A stretch of DNA of 64,000 nt from JAVKMO01 sp031539345 (GTDB taxonomy: Bacteria; Bacteroidota; Bacteroidia; Chitinophagales; Chitinophagaceae). The notes below the pieces were generated by a model that ran no database searches, was not told where the DNA came from, and saw nothing but the letters and a program-made list of their open reading frames with translations. Where the stretch lies: positions 55,787-119,786 of the forward strand of contig JAVKMO010000014.1 of NCBI GenBank assembly GCA_031539345.1, in the 5' to 3' direction. The translations under genes and the position numbers were made by a program. Shown piece by piece: positions 1 through 9,726 of the stretch (positions are counted from its first letter, which is position 1; each line of letters begins with the position of its first letter).

Positions 1-2329
1 TTTTCTCTTGTAAAATATGTTTTATTCCTTCGGCAATAATGTTTTGTGCCACATCGAATTGCCGTAACCTTGTATGAGCGAGTGCCAATAAAAGTTTTGC
101 TTGGTGTTGATAAATAGATTGTGGAAAGTGTTGTGTCAATTCTTGATATGCGGTATTGATAGCACTATATTTTTTTTGTTCATACAAGTCATAAATTGTT
201 TCATACTCTTTGTCTTCATTGGGCTTGGTTGTATGAGACAAATTGTTTGTGAATAAATTTGTGAACTTTCCTTGAGCAAACTGATGTACATATTTTTCTT
301 TTAAAGCGTTGATTGTTTCTTGTTGTACGCCTATTTCTTTATACAAAAAATACAAGTTGGCATAAGCATCTTCAACCGCTTTACTTCGTGAATATAAGGT
401 AACAATATCTTTGTAAAATTCTACTGCTTGATAATTGTCTTTAAATTTTAAGTAAGCAATATTTGCCATTTGATAAAGAGCGTCAGATATGATTTCGTCT
501 GATGCTACTTGTTGTTCTGCAGTCAGCGGAATTTCATTTTCGATTTGTTCTAATAAGGTTTTATAGTACCCTCTTTTTATTGTGTCAATTTCTTGCTTTA
601 CCACAACGCCATTATTGTCAGCAGAAAAATCATTCAAACCAATCGCTGCTTTTCTTCTCCAATGATCAACGTTTTTTCTATTGCCCCATATTATATTAAA
701 CTGTTGGATGTCATTGTTTTGTTTGTCTTTATTTTCAACCGATCGATTGTTTTTCAACTGTGCAAATTTTTCAAAAGCAATTTCTTGCTTTTTGGTATTA
801 ATGTTTTTTTTCAACTCGCTTTCTTTTGCTTTCGCTTTTTTAAGTATAAAACTTTCTCTGTCTTTTTTTGATAGCAATGCTATTTTCTTCAAACTGTCTT
901 GCTTATCTTTTTGAAGTTGAAATTGGGCATATTCTTTTAAGGGATTGCGCAATGTCAGTAAGACTTGTTTTGCTGTATCTCCATTTAAAAAAGCATCCTC
1001 AATTTTATCTAAAACATTGGCACATTGATGGTAATTTTTCTTTTTCCATAGCAATTCAAACAATTGATAATAAATAAAGTTCTTGTCTGGTGCGTTACCC
1101 AAATCAATATGTGCAACGCTTTTTTGAATATAAGAAGTAGCTTCTACTAAATCATTTTTTTTAATCGCCATAAGAGACGCTCCATAATAAATTAAGTCTG
1201 TGTATAATTCAAAGCGTTCTTGATTTAACAGTTTAAGCAAATCTCGAATATGATCATTGATAATATAGACATTTGGATGCCTCTCTTGAAGTGCAAAATA
1301 AATTCTACTATAAATTTCCAAAACAGGGTCGTACGTATATTGAATCGAAAATTTTAAATATTGTGTTGCTAAATCTTCACGCTGTTCTAAATTATAAAGT
1401 TGAGCAATTAAATAACAACGCCTTCCCCTCTCTTGCCTATCTTTAGACCGTTGTATCGTATTGATTAAATGCTGGGCAGCTAGTGTATATTGTTTTTTCT
1501 TATAGTAATAATAGGCTTTGGCTTCGTCATACAAAGGACGTAAACGCTGAGGGAAGAAAATATCTTTATCTAAAGTACTCATCAAAGCGGCGGCATCGTC
1601 GTACTCTTCTAATTCAGTATGCGTTTTTACAATCCATACGAGCGCTTCATTTCTTGCTTGTTCAGTATGCTTTAGTTTTGCCCAAAACCCTTTGTCTTCT
1701 CTATTGACAACAGTTGGTGCAGTAATCAATTTTTTCTTTCCTGTTTCTGTAAAATAAGAACGGTTTTCATACTTGCTGTCATATTGATAATTGACATACT
1801 GAAACATGAGTAAAGCAGAGTCATAATCTTGTTTGTAGTAATACATTTTTCCCATGTATAAATACATATCATCTACCCATTTATTTCTTAAATCATGCAA
1901 AAGAATGCCCGATGTAAGACGCATTACCATAGAGTCTAAAGCACTAAAAAATGTTTTAGCGAGATAGTCTGGGTCATAGTTCAAAAAGGTGATTGGAATA
2001 GCTGTAAAGTTCTCTTTGTAATGTTCTTGAGCACTGTCAATTATTTTTTCTAAAAACAATTGTGCATTGTAAATGTAATTATAGCGAGTGGTTGTATTGT
2101 TGTAAAAAGCTCGCAAAGCGGTATAGCGTTTTGCACTTGATTTTTCTGCTGGCAACTTCATATTTTGAAAGTTGACAGGTTTTAGAATTTCTAAAATTTG
2201 CGGTTTTTTAGCAGACTCTGTTTGACCATTCGTTTGAATCTTTGTTTGTGCAAATAAACTTATTTGAGTATTTGACAAAAAGGCGAAAAAACAATAAATG
2301 AACAAAATGAGCCGTTTGATTAGCAACAC
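1..2329 (-). CDS. porW: PorW/SprE-like TPR protein of the type IX secretion/gliding system (partial)
   Basis: An open frame runs without a stop from position 2329 to the left edge, so at least 776 codons are present and the C-terminus is missing. The predicted product begins with a signal peptide (LLIKRLILFIYCFFAF, ending near SLFAQ). It is then rich in helical tetratricopeptide-like repeats, with a Lys/Glu-rich segment around residues 480-520. The N-terminal motifs RYTALRAFYNNTTTRYNYIY, LLHDLRNKWVDDMYLYMGK and YDSALLMFQYVNYQYD resemble the periplasmic SprE/PorW family needed for type IX secretion and gliding in Bacteroidota. There is no in-frame ATG. GTG at 2329 or the adjacent TTG gives the best signal peptide, and a GTG at 2350 is also possible. 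Unlike typical SprE, no lipobox Cys is evident. The family call is by recalled motif similarity. Confidence 0.7.
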   Translation of the reverse strand, partial: MLLIKRLILFIYCFFAFLSNTQISLFAQTKIQTNGQTESAKKPQILEILKPVNFQNMKLPAEKSSAKRYTALRAFYNNTTTRYNYIYNAQLFLEKIIDSAQEHYKENFTAIPITFLNYDPDYLAKTFFSALDSMVMRLTSGILLHDLRNKWVDDMYLYMGKMYYYKQDYDSALLMFQYVNYQYDSKYENRSYFTETGKKKLITAPTVVNREDKGFWAKLKHTEQARNEALVWIVKTHTELEEYDDAAALMSTLDKDIFFPQRLRPLYDEAKAYYYYKKKQYTLAAQHLINTIQRSKDRQERGRRCYLIAQLYNLEQREDLATQYLKFSIQYTYDPVLEIYSRIYFALQERHPNVYIINDHIRDLLKLLNQERFELYTDLIYYGASLMAIKKNDLVEATSYIQKSVAHIDLGNAPDKNFIYYQLFELLWKKKNYHQCANVLDKIEDAFLNGDTAKQVLLTLRNPLKEYAQFQLQKDKQDSLKKIALLSKKDRESFILKKAKAKESELKKNINTKKQEIAFEKFAQLKNNRSVENKDKQNNDIQQFNIIWGNRKNVDHWRRKAAIGLNDFSADNNGVVVKQEIDTIKRGYYKTLLEQIENEIPLTAEQQVASDEIISDALYQMANIAYLKFKDNYQAVEFYKDIVTLYSRSKAVEDAYANLYFLYKEIGVQQETINALKEKYVHQFAQGKFTNLFTNNLSHTTKPNEDKEYETIYDLYEQKKYSAINTAYQELTQHFPQSIYQHQAKLLLALAHTRLRQFDVAQNIIAEGIKHILQEK

Positions 2330-2383
2330 AACACTACACAATGGATTCACTTCAAAAAGCACAATAAAAAAGCATGAATGAAT

Positions 2384-2812
2384 TTAAGAAGCAGATATAA
2401 TTTGTACCTCATGTTGTATCAAACAACCCGCCATACGGAGGGTTGTGGCAACAGAACAATATTTATTCATCGATAAATCACAAGCCTTTTGTGCTTTATC
2501 TCGGTCTAAATTACCTTTTAAAACAAATACAATATTGGCTTTTTTCCACAACGATACATCTCCCGTTTTTTCTCGCTCCCCTTCTATTTGTATTTCTATG
2601 TCTTGCAAATCTTGTCTTTGTTTTTTCAAAATACTCACCACATCGATTCCACTACAACCTGCCATACCCATCAATAATAATTGCATTGGCGTTGTACCAA
2701 AATCTACTCCACCTAATTCTTTTTTTGTATCCATACGGACAACATTTTGGGCTTCATCATGTGCTTCAAAACCAAAATCTCCTGCTTTTCTTTTAAGGGT
2801 AATTTTATTCAT
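2384..2812 (-). CDS. OsmC/Ohr family peroxiredoxin-like protein
   Basis: This 142-residue protein has the OsmC layout: an N-terminal beta sheet, a helix carrying a first redox cysteine (C53 in MAGCSG) and a second conserved cysteine (C119 in KYCSVATTL). The family reduces organic hydroperoxides, or handles related thiol chemistry, in the cytoplasm. It overlaps the upstream hscB by one base in a TAATG stop-start junction, which suggests translational coupling. It is closer to the YhfA-like branch than to the Ohr branch, judged by length and motifs. A second OsmC protein (49863-50276) occurs in this window and is clearly divergent, so the two probably have different substrates. Confidence 0.85.
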   Translation of the reverse strand: MNKITLKRKAGDFGFEAHDEAQNVVRMDTKKELGGVDFGTTPMQLLLMGMAGCSGIDVVSILKKQRQDLQDIEIQIEGEREKTGDVSLWKKANIVFVLKGNLDRDKAQKACDLSMNKYCSVATTLRMAGCLIQHEVQIISAS

Positions 2813-3327
2813 TAGTTTGTTTTTATAAATTGAAAATGATTCAATAATCTGTCTAAATATTTCTTTTTAAAATAATACGTTTTTAATAAAGCAATATCTT
2901 TATCTGTGATAATAAATTGAGAATCGCTATTGTCTAAAATAAATTTAATTGGTTTTTCGATATCTATAAATGCAGATTTCAAGGTCGCATCAATATTGTC
3001 TTTACTGTCTTGATGTGCGTGAAGACGAGCGTATTCTATTTCCTCGTGAAGTTCAAGCATATTCATTAAAAACACATTATCAAAAGTAACTTTGTCTTCT
3101 TCATTTATTTTTACGCCACGTAGGTCTAACAAATAGGCAAGTCGTTTTTGAGGATGCTTTAATGTTTCATAAGCAATATTGATTGCAGTAATGGGGACAA
3201 CAATGTCTTCGCTCGATTGATTACTATCTGGATGATGGATTCTACACAATGCATAGAACTTATTTTCTAAAATAGGCCTATCTATAAACAAATTTTCTTC
3301 ACAGTCAAACAATTGGAAATAGTTCAT
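2812..3327 (-). CDS. hscB: Fe-S cluster co-chaperone HscB (J-domain protein)
   Basis: This 171-residue protein starts with a short J domain holding the HPD motif (residues 32-34). It is followed by the three-helix HscB C-terminal domain, recognisable from FLMNMLELHEEIE. HscB delivers the scaffold IscU to the Hsp70 HscA during iron-sulphur cluster assembly and stimulates its ATPase. The length matches the family (about 170). No isc or suf genes lie beside it here. Its stop codon overlaps the start of the downstream OsmC gene (TAATG). Confidence 0.85.
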   Translation of the reverse strand: MNYFQLFDCEENLFIDRPILENKFYALCRIHHPDSNQSSEDIVVPITAINIAYETLKHPQKRLAYLLDLRGVKINEEDKVTFDNVFLMNMLELHEEIEYARLHAHQDSKDNIDATLKSAFIDIEKPIKFILDNSDSQFIITDKDIALLKTYYFKKKYLDRLLNHFQFIKTN

Positions 3328-3430
3328 AATAGTCTGAATTGGAGTAATGGCGTAAGTTATACGACAAATTAAACTATTGTTTTACCTGTCCCATCAAACA
3401 AAATTTTCCAAACATTTCGATTGACAAGCA

Positions 3431-5242
3431 TTATGGAATAAATACAGATAATGCTTTTCTTGTCAAAGTTGAATTAAGAATGCCTCCATAAATAACAAGA
3501 ATATAACGTTGATTTGAAGTGATATTGCCTGGTAATACAAAAGACACCTTATTTGGCTTATTAGCGATAGTTTTAGAACCTAAATCAGCTTCTTCCATAC
3601 CCAAAATATTGTATAATTTAAAGTTGACTTCTTCTGTATATTTTGCCATATACTCTACATGTAATGTTACATTTTCACCATTTTTCTCTGCATAAACAAC
3701 TGGTTCTTTATCTGGAGATAAATCATCTAATTTAGTTGTACAAGTTACAGGTATTGTAGTATAAGAACTTGATACTTCTGGTCCGTATTTGTCGGTTTGA
3801 AGTAATTTTAAATAGATGGGTTGAGTCGTTGAAAAAATAGCCGGATCAGAAATAATTCCATTTAACGAAAACGAAGTACTTAGCTCACTATTAGTTAAAT
3901 TAATGTCAGTTGTTTTTAAAGCTTGTAAAACTCCTTTACCAGTAGCCATATCATTTGTCAAATACATTGTAAATTCCAAATTAGAATAATAAATATCGGT
4001 TGGCTTCCACTTTAAAGTAATCTTACAAGGATCTTCACCAATTTCATTTTTAACACCAATAATTTTAGAAGATACTGGTGTTGCGTTCAAATTTGTGAGA
4101 GTAAATAAATTTTCTTTTAACGGTGTTTGCTGTAAGTCTAAATTAACAGAACGGGTATACATGACCATTGGCGTACTTAAAGCGTATGGTAAAACATAAG
4201 AAAGTCTAGGTGTAAATTTTGAGAGTGATACATAATCCCATTTTGAAAGAGAGGTGTCCCCTCCGTGTACATTGTTTTCTTCATTGACAAACTGGGTAAT
4301 AAATGCACTACCTGGCATAAAATTACTTTTCTTTGTTATGCCATCAATATATTTTTTAGACACTGCAAATTTCAACGAATCTATAACAACATCTTTTTCA
4401 TTCTTGGTTAAATTTTTAATTTTCCATTGCAAATTAGATGTTTCATCAGAACGAGTAGCATAATTTTTTTTATCTTTTTTTGAAAAAGTATCCACATTAA
4501 AAGAAAGTTTAACCTTTTGACTGGTTAAACCACTTTGTTGAGCAGCTATTCTTGCCATGGCAATTGTTTCATTTGTGCCAATGGGGATAATCGTTTCTGA
4601 TGATGATATACGTGATTTAATGACTTTAGAATCAGTATTTGTTACAACATAAGAAAGACCAGAAAAACAAGTAACATGAGCATTATTAAGTAATTCTAAC
4701 GAATTGCCATTTGCCATCACAAATTTACCTTTTGCAAAGTTTACATTTTCTCCAACACTTATATTTTCATTTCTTAAATCTACGCCTAATGGATTATTCA
4801 CTTGCAAATTAGTCAATCTAAAAGTGTCTGTTCCAGAAGTATTGAGTGCATTGTAGATGGTTTGTTTTTGCGTAGTATGATCAAAAGATAAAACGTGAGG
4901 TCCTAAAAATTTGGCATCACTGCCTACCTCAAATATTTTTCCTTTAAAAAACATATTGTGTCCAAAATCATTTGTTTGAATGAATGGAGTATTACAATCA
5001 AAATTATCCAAAATGCTAGTTGGGGTAGGATCAGCAAAAGATACTAATCCATTCACATACATATCGCTGGTGATAGCAGAGGCGTCTTCACTATGAAAAT
5101 AAATGGAATCTGCCATATCACTTAGTTGATGGACGGCAACAATATCATCAGATTGAGAAAAAGAAAATTGAGTAATGCTAAAGAAAAACAAAACAAAAAA
5201 CAATGTTTTTAATAGGGATAAAATGGGAGTATTTTTTTTCAT
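3431..5242 (-). CDS. Large secreted protein with putative C-terminal sorting-like domain
   Basis: This 603-residue protein starts with a strong signal peptide (LLKTLFFVLFFFSITQFSFSQ). The body is beta-rich, Ser/Thr/Asn-rich and contains few cysteines. The last 80 or so residues (EEVNFKLYNILGMEEADL, then a segment ending in LTRKALSVFIP) resemble the type A C-terminal sorting domains of type IX secretion substrates, in which a phrase like 'iydllG' precedes a final beta strand. I do not recognise any catalytic domain. The central part has repeated beta-strand patterns as in surface or adhesion proteins. It is monocistronic, with 160 bases upstream that carry no other gene. Function is unknown; cell-surface or secreted location is inferred. 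Confidence 0.65.
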   Translation of the reverse strand: MKKNTPILSLLKTLFFVLFFFSITQFSFSQSDDIVAVHQLSDMADSIYFHSEDASAITSDMYVNGLVSFADPTPTSILDNFDCNTPFIQTNDFGHNMFFKGKIFEVGSDAKFLGPHVLSFDHTTQKQTIYNALNTSGTDTFRLTNLQVNNPLGVDLRNENISVGENVNFAKGKFVMANGNSLELLNNAHVTCFSGLSYVVTNTDSKVIKSRISSSETIIPIGTNETIAMARIAAQQSGLTSQKVKLSFNVDTFSKKDKKNYATRSDETSNLQWKIKNLTKNEKDVVIDSLKFAVSKKYIDGITKKSNFMPGSAFITQFVNEENNVHGGDTSLSKWDYVSLSKFTPRLSYVLPYALSTPMVMYTRSVNLDLQQTPLKENLFTLTNLNATPVSSKIIGVKNEIGEDPCKITLKWKPTDIYYSNLEFTMYLTNDMATGKGVLQALKTTDINLTNSELSTSFSLNGIISDPAIFSTTQPIYLKLLQTDKYGPEVSSSYTTIPVTCTTKLDDLSPDKEPVVYAEKNGENVTLHVEYMAKYTEEVNFKLYNILGMEEADLGSKTIANKPNKVSFVLPGNITSNQRYILVIYGGILNSTLTRKALSVFIP

Positions 5243-5402
5243 ATTGTAAGCTCAATAAAGATAAGATTGAATTAGAAAATCAAAGATATATGCCTATAAC
5301 AGAGTTGTCTTATTTTTATTCTTTTTTTAAGTTTTCATTAATTACAATAGCACAAGATAATGTGGTAAAAAATTAAAACAAGGGTGTCCTACATCATAAA
5401 AA

Positions 5403-6296
5403 TTATTGATGCTTTTTTTGTTTTGCATTGTAGTCAAAATAAGTTTGTAAAGCAACGCTCAAAAAAATAAAAAATACGCCATAATAAAAGCCAGGTCCAA
5501 CTTGTTTTCCTTCATCAAAAAAAATGAAACTCATAAAAACGGTATAGACGGGTTCTAAGTTGATAATGATGTTTTCAGTAAAAGGTTCTATAAATTGTAA
5601 GGCATGATAAGCCAAATACATAGGCAAAATGGTGCAAAACAAAGACAGTATAACAATCCAAAAAATATTATTGTTGATGATCACTAAAGAATAAAAGGTT
5701 TGGAAATTTGTACTGCAAACAACAACAGTGGTAAGCACAATAGCGCCGACAAGCATTTGCATCGACAAAACGGGCAATGGAGATAATTGTTCAATGAGCG
5801 ATTTGTTGAGTACAGGAATAAACGAATTTAACAGACTTGCAAATAGACCAACAACAATGCCCAAGCGATATTGTGGTTCTAATTTAAACATTAAACTAAT
5901 GCCAACAATGGCTAATACGCCTAAAGACAAATTTAATACGGTGATTTTTTTCTTATGAATAAAATATTCTACAAAAACAGAAAAAAAAGCTGTTGCGGAT
6001 AAGCAAACGACGGCAATGGACACATTGGCAAGCTGAATACTTTGGTAAAAACAAATCCAATGCAAAGTTAAAATAACGCCTACTGTACTGATAGAAAACA
6101 CTTTTTGGGGAAATAATTGAATGGCACGAAGAATTTTTTTTATCGTAAATGGCAATAATACGATGGCACAAAAAGACATTCTTAACCATACAAGTTGTAA
6201 AGCTTGCAATTGAATAAGTTTGCCTAAAATGCCTGTAAATCCCCATAAAAAAACGGCAACATGAATATACACCAAGGCTTTTTTTTTGTCTGTCAT
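5403..6296 (-). CDS. EamA/DMT-superfamily transporter
   Basis: A 297-residue integral membrane protein with about ten hydrophobic segments in two repeats of five, the layout of EamA (drug/metabolite transporter) proteins. The first repeat starts with HVAVFLWGFTGILGKLI and contains WLRMSFCAIVLLPF; the second ends in PVYTVFMSFIFFDEG, a typical EamA signature. Members export amino acids, nucleosides or other small metabolites, and the substrate cannot be inferred here. It lies 10 bases downstream of hisD in the same direction, so it may be cotranscribed with hisG-hisD. Confidence 0.85.
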   Translation of the reverse strand: MTDKKKALVYIHVAVFLWGFTGILGKLIQLQALQLVWLRMSFCAIVLLPFTIKKILRAIQLFPQKVFSISTVGVILTLHWICFYQSIQLANVSIAVVCLSATAFFSVFVEYFIHKKKITVLNLSLGVLAIVGISLMFKLEPQYRLGIVVGLFASLLNSFIPVLNKSLIEQLSPLPVLSMQMLVGAIVLTTVVVCSTNFQTFYSLVIINNNIFWIVILSLFCTILPMYLAYHALQFIEPFTENIIINLEPVYTVFMSFIFFDEGKQVGPGFYYGVFFIFLSVALQTYFDYNAKQKKHQ

Positions 6297-6306
6297 GGTT
6301 GTTTAA

Positions 6307-7608
6307 TTATTTTTTATCTGATTTCATGCGTATCAAAACCGATTGTTGGTGTGCTGTTAGTTGTTCTGCTGATGCCATTTCAGCAACCGTGGTTCCGAGT
6401 ACAGCAATTCCTTTTTGGGTAATTTTTTGAAAGGTGATTTTTTTTACAAATGTATCAACCGAAACTCCACTATACGCTTTAGCATAACCGTTTGTTGGCA
6501 AAGTATGATTTGTGCCAGACGCATAATCTCCAAGTGCTTCGGCACTATATTCACCTAAAAAAACACTACCAGCATTTTGAATCAATGGAATATATTGTTC
6601 ATACAAAGGTGTACTTAGTATTAGATGTTCAGGTGCATAATGGTTGATCAGGTTAATTTGAAGTTGTACGTTTTTTTGAATGATGATTTTTGAATGTAAT
6701 AAAGATTGTTCCATTATTTTTTTTCTTGGTAAGGCAAGCAGTTGATTTTGAATGGCAATATTAATTTGATGAGCAATTTTTTGATTACTTACAACGACGA
6801 CCACTTGGCTATCTACGCCATGCTCTAATTGAGACAAAACATCTGCCGCAACCCATTCTGGGCGGGCTTCTTTATCCGCAACAATCATCAATTCTGAAGG
6901 ACCTGCGGGCATATCGATGGCTACACCATAACGAATAGCTTCTAATTTTGCAGCAGTAACAAAGGCATTGCCTGGGCCAACAATTTTGTACACTGATGGT
7001 ATATTTTCTGTTCCAAACGTTAAACTCGCAATGGCTTGAATGCCGCCACACTTAAAAATTTTAGTAACGCCAACCAAACTTGCTGCAAATAATATAGCAT
7101 CGTGAATTTGCCCTTGTTGATTAGGCGGTGTAGTGAGAATAATGTCTTTGCAGCCTGCAATTTGAGCAGGAATACCTAACATTAAAACCGAAGAGAAAAG
7201 TGGTGCAGTTCCACCAGGCACATACATACCAATTTTTTCTATCGCCCGAGATTCTCTCCAACACGTTATACCTTCAAGAATTTTTACTTTTTTGATTTGT
7301 TCTTTTTGTTCAACATGAAACTTGAAAATATTTTTATAGGCTTGTTCAATAGCTTTTTTTAATGCAAGAGGTAGACGCTTTTTAGCAAGTGCCATTTCTT
7401 GCTTACTGACTTCAAAGTTTTTTATTTCAACTTGGTCAAATTTTAAAGTATAACTCCGTAACGCTTTTTCGGCATTTTTTTTAATGGCATCAAAAATTTC
7501 TCCCACTAATTGCTGTTGCTGAAAGGCGTTTTTTTGCGGACGTTGTAATAGTTCGTTTATGGTTTTCTGATTATAGTTGTCGATAATAGACAATTGGTTT
7601 TTCTGCAT
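6307..7608 (-). CDS. hisD: Histidinol dehydrogenase
   Basis: HisD (433 residues) catalyses the last two steps of histidine biosynthesis, NAD-dependent oxidation of L-histidinol to L-histidine through the aldehyde, with zinc. The sequence shows the family hallmarks MYVPGGTAPLFSSVLML, KIVGPGNAFVTAAK, the PAGPSE motif, LSQLEHG and the catalytic NHYAPEHL. Length is normal. The gene starts one base after the hisG stop codon, so the two form a tight operon. No other his genes are present in the window; in many bacteria hisG and hisD are followed by hisC and hisB. Confidence 0.96.
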   Translation of the reverse strand: MQKNQLSIIDNYNQKTINELLQRPQKNAFQQQQLVGEIFDAIKKNAEKALRSYTLKFDQVEIKNFEVSKQEMALAKKRLPLALKKAIEQAYKNIFKFHVEQKEQIKKVKILEGITCWRESRAIEKIGMYVPGGTAPLFSSVLMLGIPAQIAGCKDIILTTPPNQQGQIHDAILFAASLVGVTKIFKCGGIQAIASLTFGTENIPSVYKIVGPGNAFVTAAKLEAIRYGVAIDMPAGPSELMIVADKEARPEWVAADVLSQLEHGVDSQVVVVVSNQKIAHQINIAIQNQLLALPRKKIMEQSLLHSKIIIQKNVQLQINLINHYAPEHLILSTPLYEQYIPLIQNAGSVFLGEYSAEALGDYASGTNHTLPTNGYAKAYSGVSVDTFVKKITFQKITQKGIAVLGTTVAEMASAEQLTAHQQSVLIRMKSDKK

Positions 7609-7609
7609 A

Positions 7610-8467
7610 TTACAAAATCATTTGTTCTATTGGAATAACGAGAATGCCTTCTGCACCTGCGAGTTTGAGTTGTTGTATGATGTCCCAAAAATTATCTTTT
7701 TGAATGACAGTATGCACAGAACTCCACGTCGCATCTGCCAAAGGCAGTACAGTTGGGCTTTTCATACCAGGCAAAATACGTAGAATCTGATCAATTTTAT
7801 CATTCGGCACATTCATTAAAATGTATTTATTCTGTTTTGCATTCAAAACACTGTTCATTCTAAATAGAAGTGCGTCGAGCGTATCGACTTGTTGTGCTTC
7901 TAAATGTTGCTTGGCAAATAACCCCACTTCAGATTTTAATACACAAGAAACTTCTTTTAATCCATTGCTTAAAAGTGTACTACCCGTACTAACTAAATCA
8001 CAAATTGCATTTGCTAAACCCATTTTAATGGACAATTCTACCGAGCCATTAATTTCATGGATTTTCGCTTCAATGTTATTTTCTTTTAAAAATTTTTTGA
8101 GCGTGTTAGGATAAGATGTTGCAATTGTTTTGTGTTGAAAAAACTGAATATCAGTATAAGGTGTTTCTTTTGGTATGGCTAAACATAATTTACATTGACC
8201 AAAATGTAATGGCTTTATTTTTTGAACATCTACGACGGCTTCGGCAATTGTATTGTCACCTAAAATGGCAATATCAACAACGCCATCTTCTAAATATTGT
8301 GGAATATCAGAATTACGAAGCAAATAAATTTCTAACGGAAAGTTTTTGACGTTAATCATCAACTGTTCGCGTCCTCCTAATTCAAAATCTAAGCCAGATT
8401 CTTTTAAAAGTTTCATGCTGTCTTCTTGTAACCTGCCTTTCTTTTGTATTGCTAATTTTAAATTCAT
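7610..8467 (-). CDS. hisG: ATP phosphoribosyltransferase, long form
   Basis: HisG (285 residues) catalyses the first committed step of histidine synthesis, joining ATP and phosphoribosyl pyrophosphate. The N-terminal part has KLAIQKKGRLQEDSMKLL, the VDIAILGDN segment and the phosphate-binding ICDLVSTGSTL. The C-terminal 75 residues form the regulatory ACT-like domain of long-form HisG, which gives hexamers feedback-inhibited by histidine and makes HisZ unnecessary. It is first in the pair with hisD. The 285 bases upstream carry no gene, so a promoter is expected there. Confidence 0.96.
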   Translation of the reverse strand: MNLKLAIQKKGRLQEDSMKLLKESGLDFELGGREQLMINVKNFPLEIYLLRNSDIPQYLEDGVVDIAILGDNTIAEAVVDVQKIKPLHFGQCKLCLAIPKETPYTDIQFFQHKTIATSYPNTLKKFLKENNIEAKIHEINGSVELSIKMGLANAICDLVSTGSTLLSNGLKEVSCVLKSEVGLFAKQHLEAQQVDTLDALLFRMNSVLNAKQNKYILMNVPNDKIDQILRILPGMKSPTVLPLADATWSSVHTVIQKDNFWDIIQQLKLAGAEGILVIPIEQMIL

Positions 8468-8752
8468 GTCAAATAGAAATCAATAGTTGAGAAATAAAAA
8501 TATGTCGTGTGATAGTAGGAAAAAGTATGTTTTGAATGAAAAAATAAGACTTCTTTTTTTTAATTTCAATTAAAAAAAGACACGAGAAAAGCGTTTTTTT
8601 GTCGTTTTAAACAAGGTTAAAATCGATTTTTAAAAAATACAAATGATTGATATTCATTGTTTTAGATATTTTTTTAGTTTGTTGAATAGGAATTCAAAAA
8701 AAGCCCTATGTTTGTTTCATAATTTAATGGGGTTAGTGAGTAACAAGGCGGA
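8468..8752. other. Intergenic region between hisG and yihY
   Basis: This AT-rich stretch of 285 bases has no convincing coding frame. It contains an inverted repeat of a T-tract and an A-tract around 8554-8580 (CTTTTTTTTAATT against AATTAAAAAAAG) whose two-base loop is too tight for an ordinary hairpin. It must hold the promoter of hisGD (transcribed leftward) and the 3' end of the yihY transcript. No clear Bacteroidota promoter pair (TTTG and TAnnTTTG) stands out. Confidence 0.5.
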
Positions 8753-8772
8753 CTAAGTTTTTAGTTCGCCTT
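8745..8772 (-). terminator. Hairpin across the stop codon of the yihY-like gene
   Basis: AAGGCGGACTAA (8745-8756) pairs with TTAGTTCGCCTT (8761-8772) over 12 positions, with one imperfect pair, around a four-base loop. It straddles the stop codon of the YihY gene. There is no run of U after it on the minus-strand transcript, so it may stabilise the 3' end or terminate weakly rather than act as a classical intrinsic terminator. Confidence 0.35.
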
Positions 8773-9724
8773 TTGCTTTTTCAGTGGCTTTGACAAAATC
8801 AATACACAAGTTGACCTCAAACCCAATCAATAAAACAAACGAAAAGATATAAATCAAGGTCATTACAAAAATCAAAGTGCCTAAAGGTCCGTATGTTTTA
8901 TTGTAAGTTAAAAAATTGGTGGCCCAAAAATTAAAAATCACAACCATTAATAACATCGCAAGACTTGCAAAGACAGCCCCAAACGACCAGAACTTCCAAC
9001 GTTTGTTTGCAATCGGCGTAAATTTATAAACAAAGGCGATGGTTAAGAATAAAAAACCACACGAGAACACATTACGCAGAGTAGAAACAATATTTTTTGC
9101 TTTTAATGATGTAAGGTTAAATTTCTTAATCGTGTGTATGACCCAATATTTTTCTATGTTGAGCAATGCAATCAAAGCAATAAAAATGGCAAATAAACTG
9201 AGCGTTATTCCAACGGCTATCATTCGAGAAGCGATAAAGTGGCGACGATTGCGTTGCTCTATAGATTTGTCAAAAGTTTTCATCATAACCAAAGTAGCAT
9301 TAGAAGCAAAGAACAAGAATAAAAAAAATGACAAAGAATAAATTGCGTTTTTGGGTTTATAGAAAAGGTCGTTAATAATCAAGCTCAAGTTTTGATAAGT
9401 TCCTTTGTCAGGAGCGAGTTCTTTCAAAACAAATAAAATTTCTTTGTGAAATTTATCAGACAAAAAAGGTAAATAAGGCGTAATCGCAAAAATGAACATC
9501 AATGAAGGCGGTATTGCCATGATAATATTAAACGACAAAATTGACGCCCGTTCTGCGATGCCAATTTTTTTGATTTGGCGGTATAAAGAGATAATCAGTT
9601 TGTAAACCGGAACATCTTTTTGTTTAGGTAGATGGATGGTTTTAAGGAATACGATAATTTTCCGTAACGATTGAAAATCATTGGTTGATTGTGGTGTACG
9701 AGAGTTATTCAATGATGATGACAA
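8753..9724 (-). CDS. YihY/BrkB-family inner membrane protein
   Basis: A 323-residue protein with about six membrane segments. Family signals include ERASILSFNIIMAIPPSLMF at the first helix, and near the end the pattern YNKTYGPLGTLIFVMTLIYI. The YihY/BrkB family (formerly called RNase BN in error) has no firmly established molecular function. No ATG precedes the conserved region: TTG at 9724, two bases after the mltG stop codon, is the only plausible start before an upstream stop, which indicates coupling to mltG. The N-terminal 40 residues are Ser/Asn-rich and not conserved. Confidence 0.8.
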   Translation of the reverse strand: MSSSLNNSRTPQSTNDFQSLRKIIVFLKTIHLPKQKDVPVYKLIISLYRQIKKIGIAERASILSFNIIMAIPPSLMFIFAITPYLPFLSDKFHKEILFVLKELAPDKGTYQNLSLIINDLFYKPKNAIYSLSFFLFLFFASNATLVMMKTFDKSIEQRNRRHFIASRMIAVGITLSLFAIFIALIALLNIEKYWVIHTIKKFNLTSLKAKNIVSTLRNVFSCGFLFLTIAFVYKFTPIANKRWKFWSFGAVFASLAMLLMVVIFNFWATNFLTYNKTYGPLGTLIFVMTLIYIFSFVLLIGFEVNLCIDFVKATEKAKGELKT

Positions 9725-9726
9725 CG

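Noticed and set aside
502..1707. Several short plus-strand reading frames
   Set aside because: They lie inside the long minus-strand PorW-like gene, are hydrophobic shadow frames and have no family features.
8554..8580. T-tract/A-tract inverted repeat as a terminator
   Set aside because: The loop would be only two bases and the arms are pure AT, so it is more likely ordinary AT-rich spacer.
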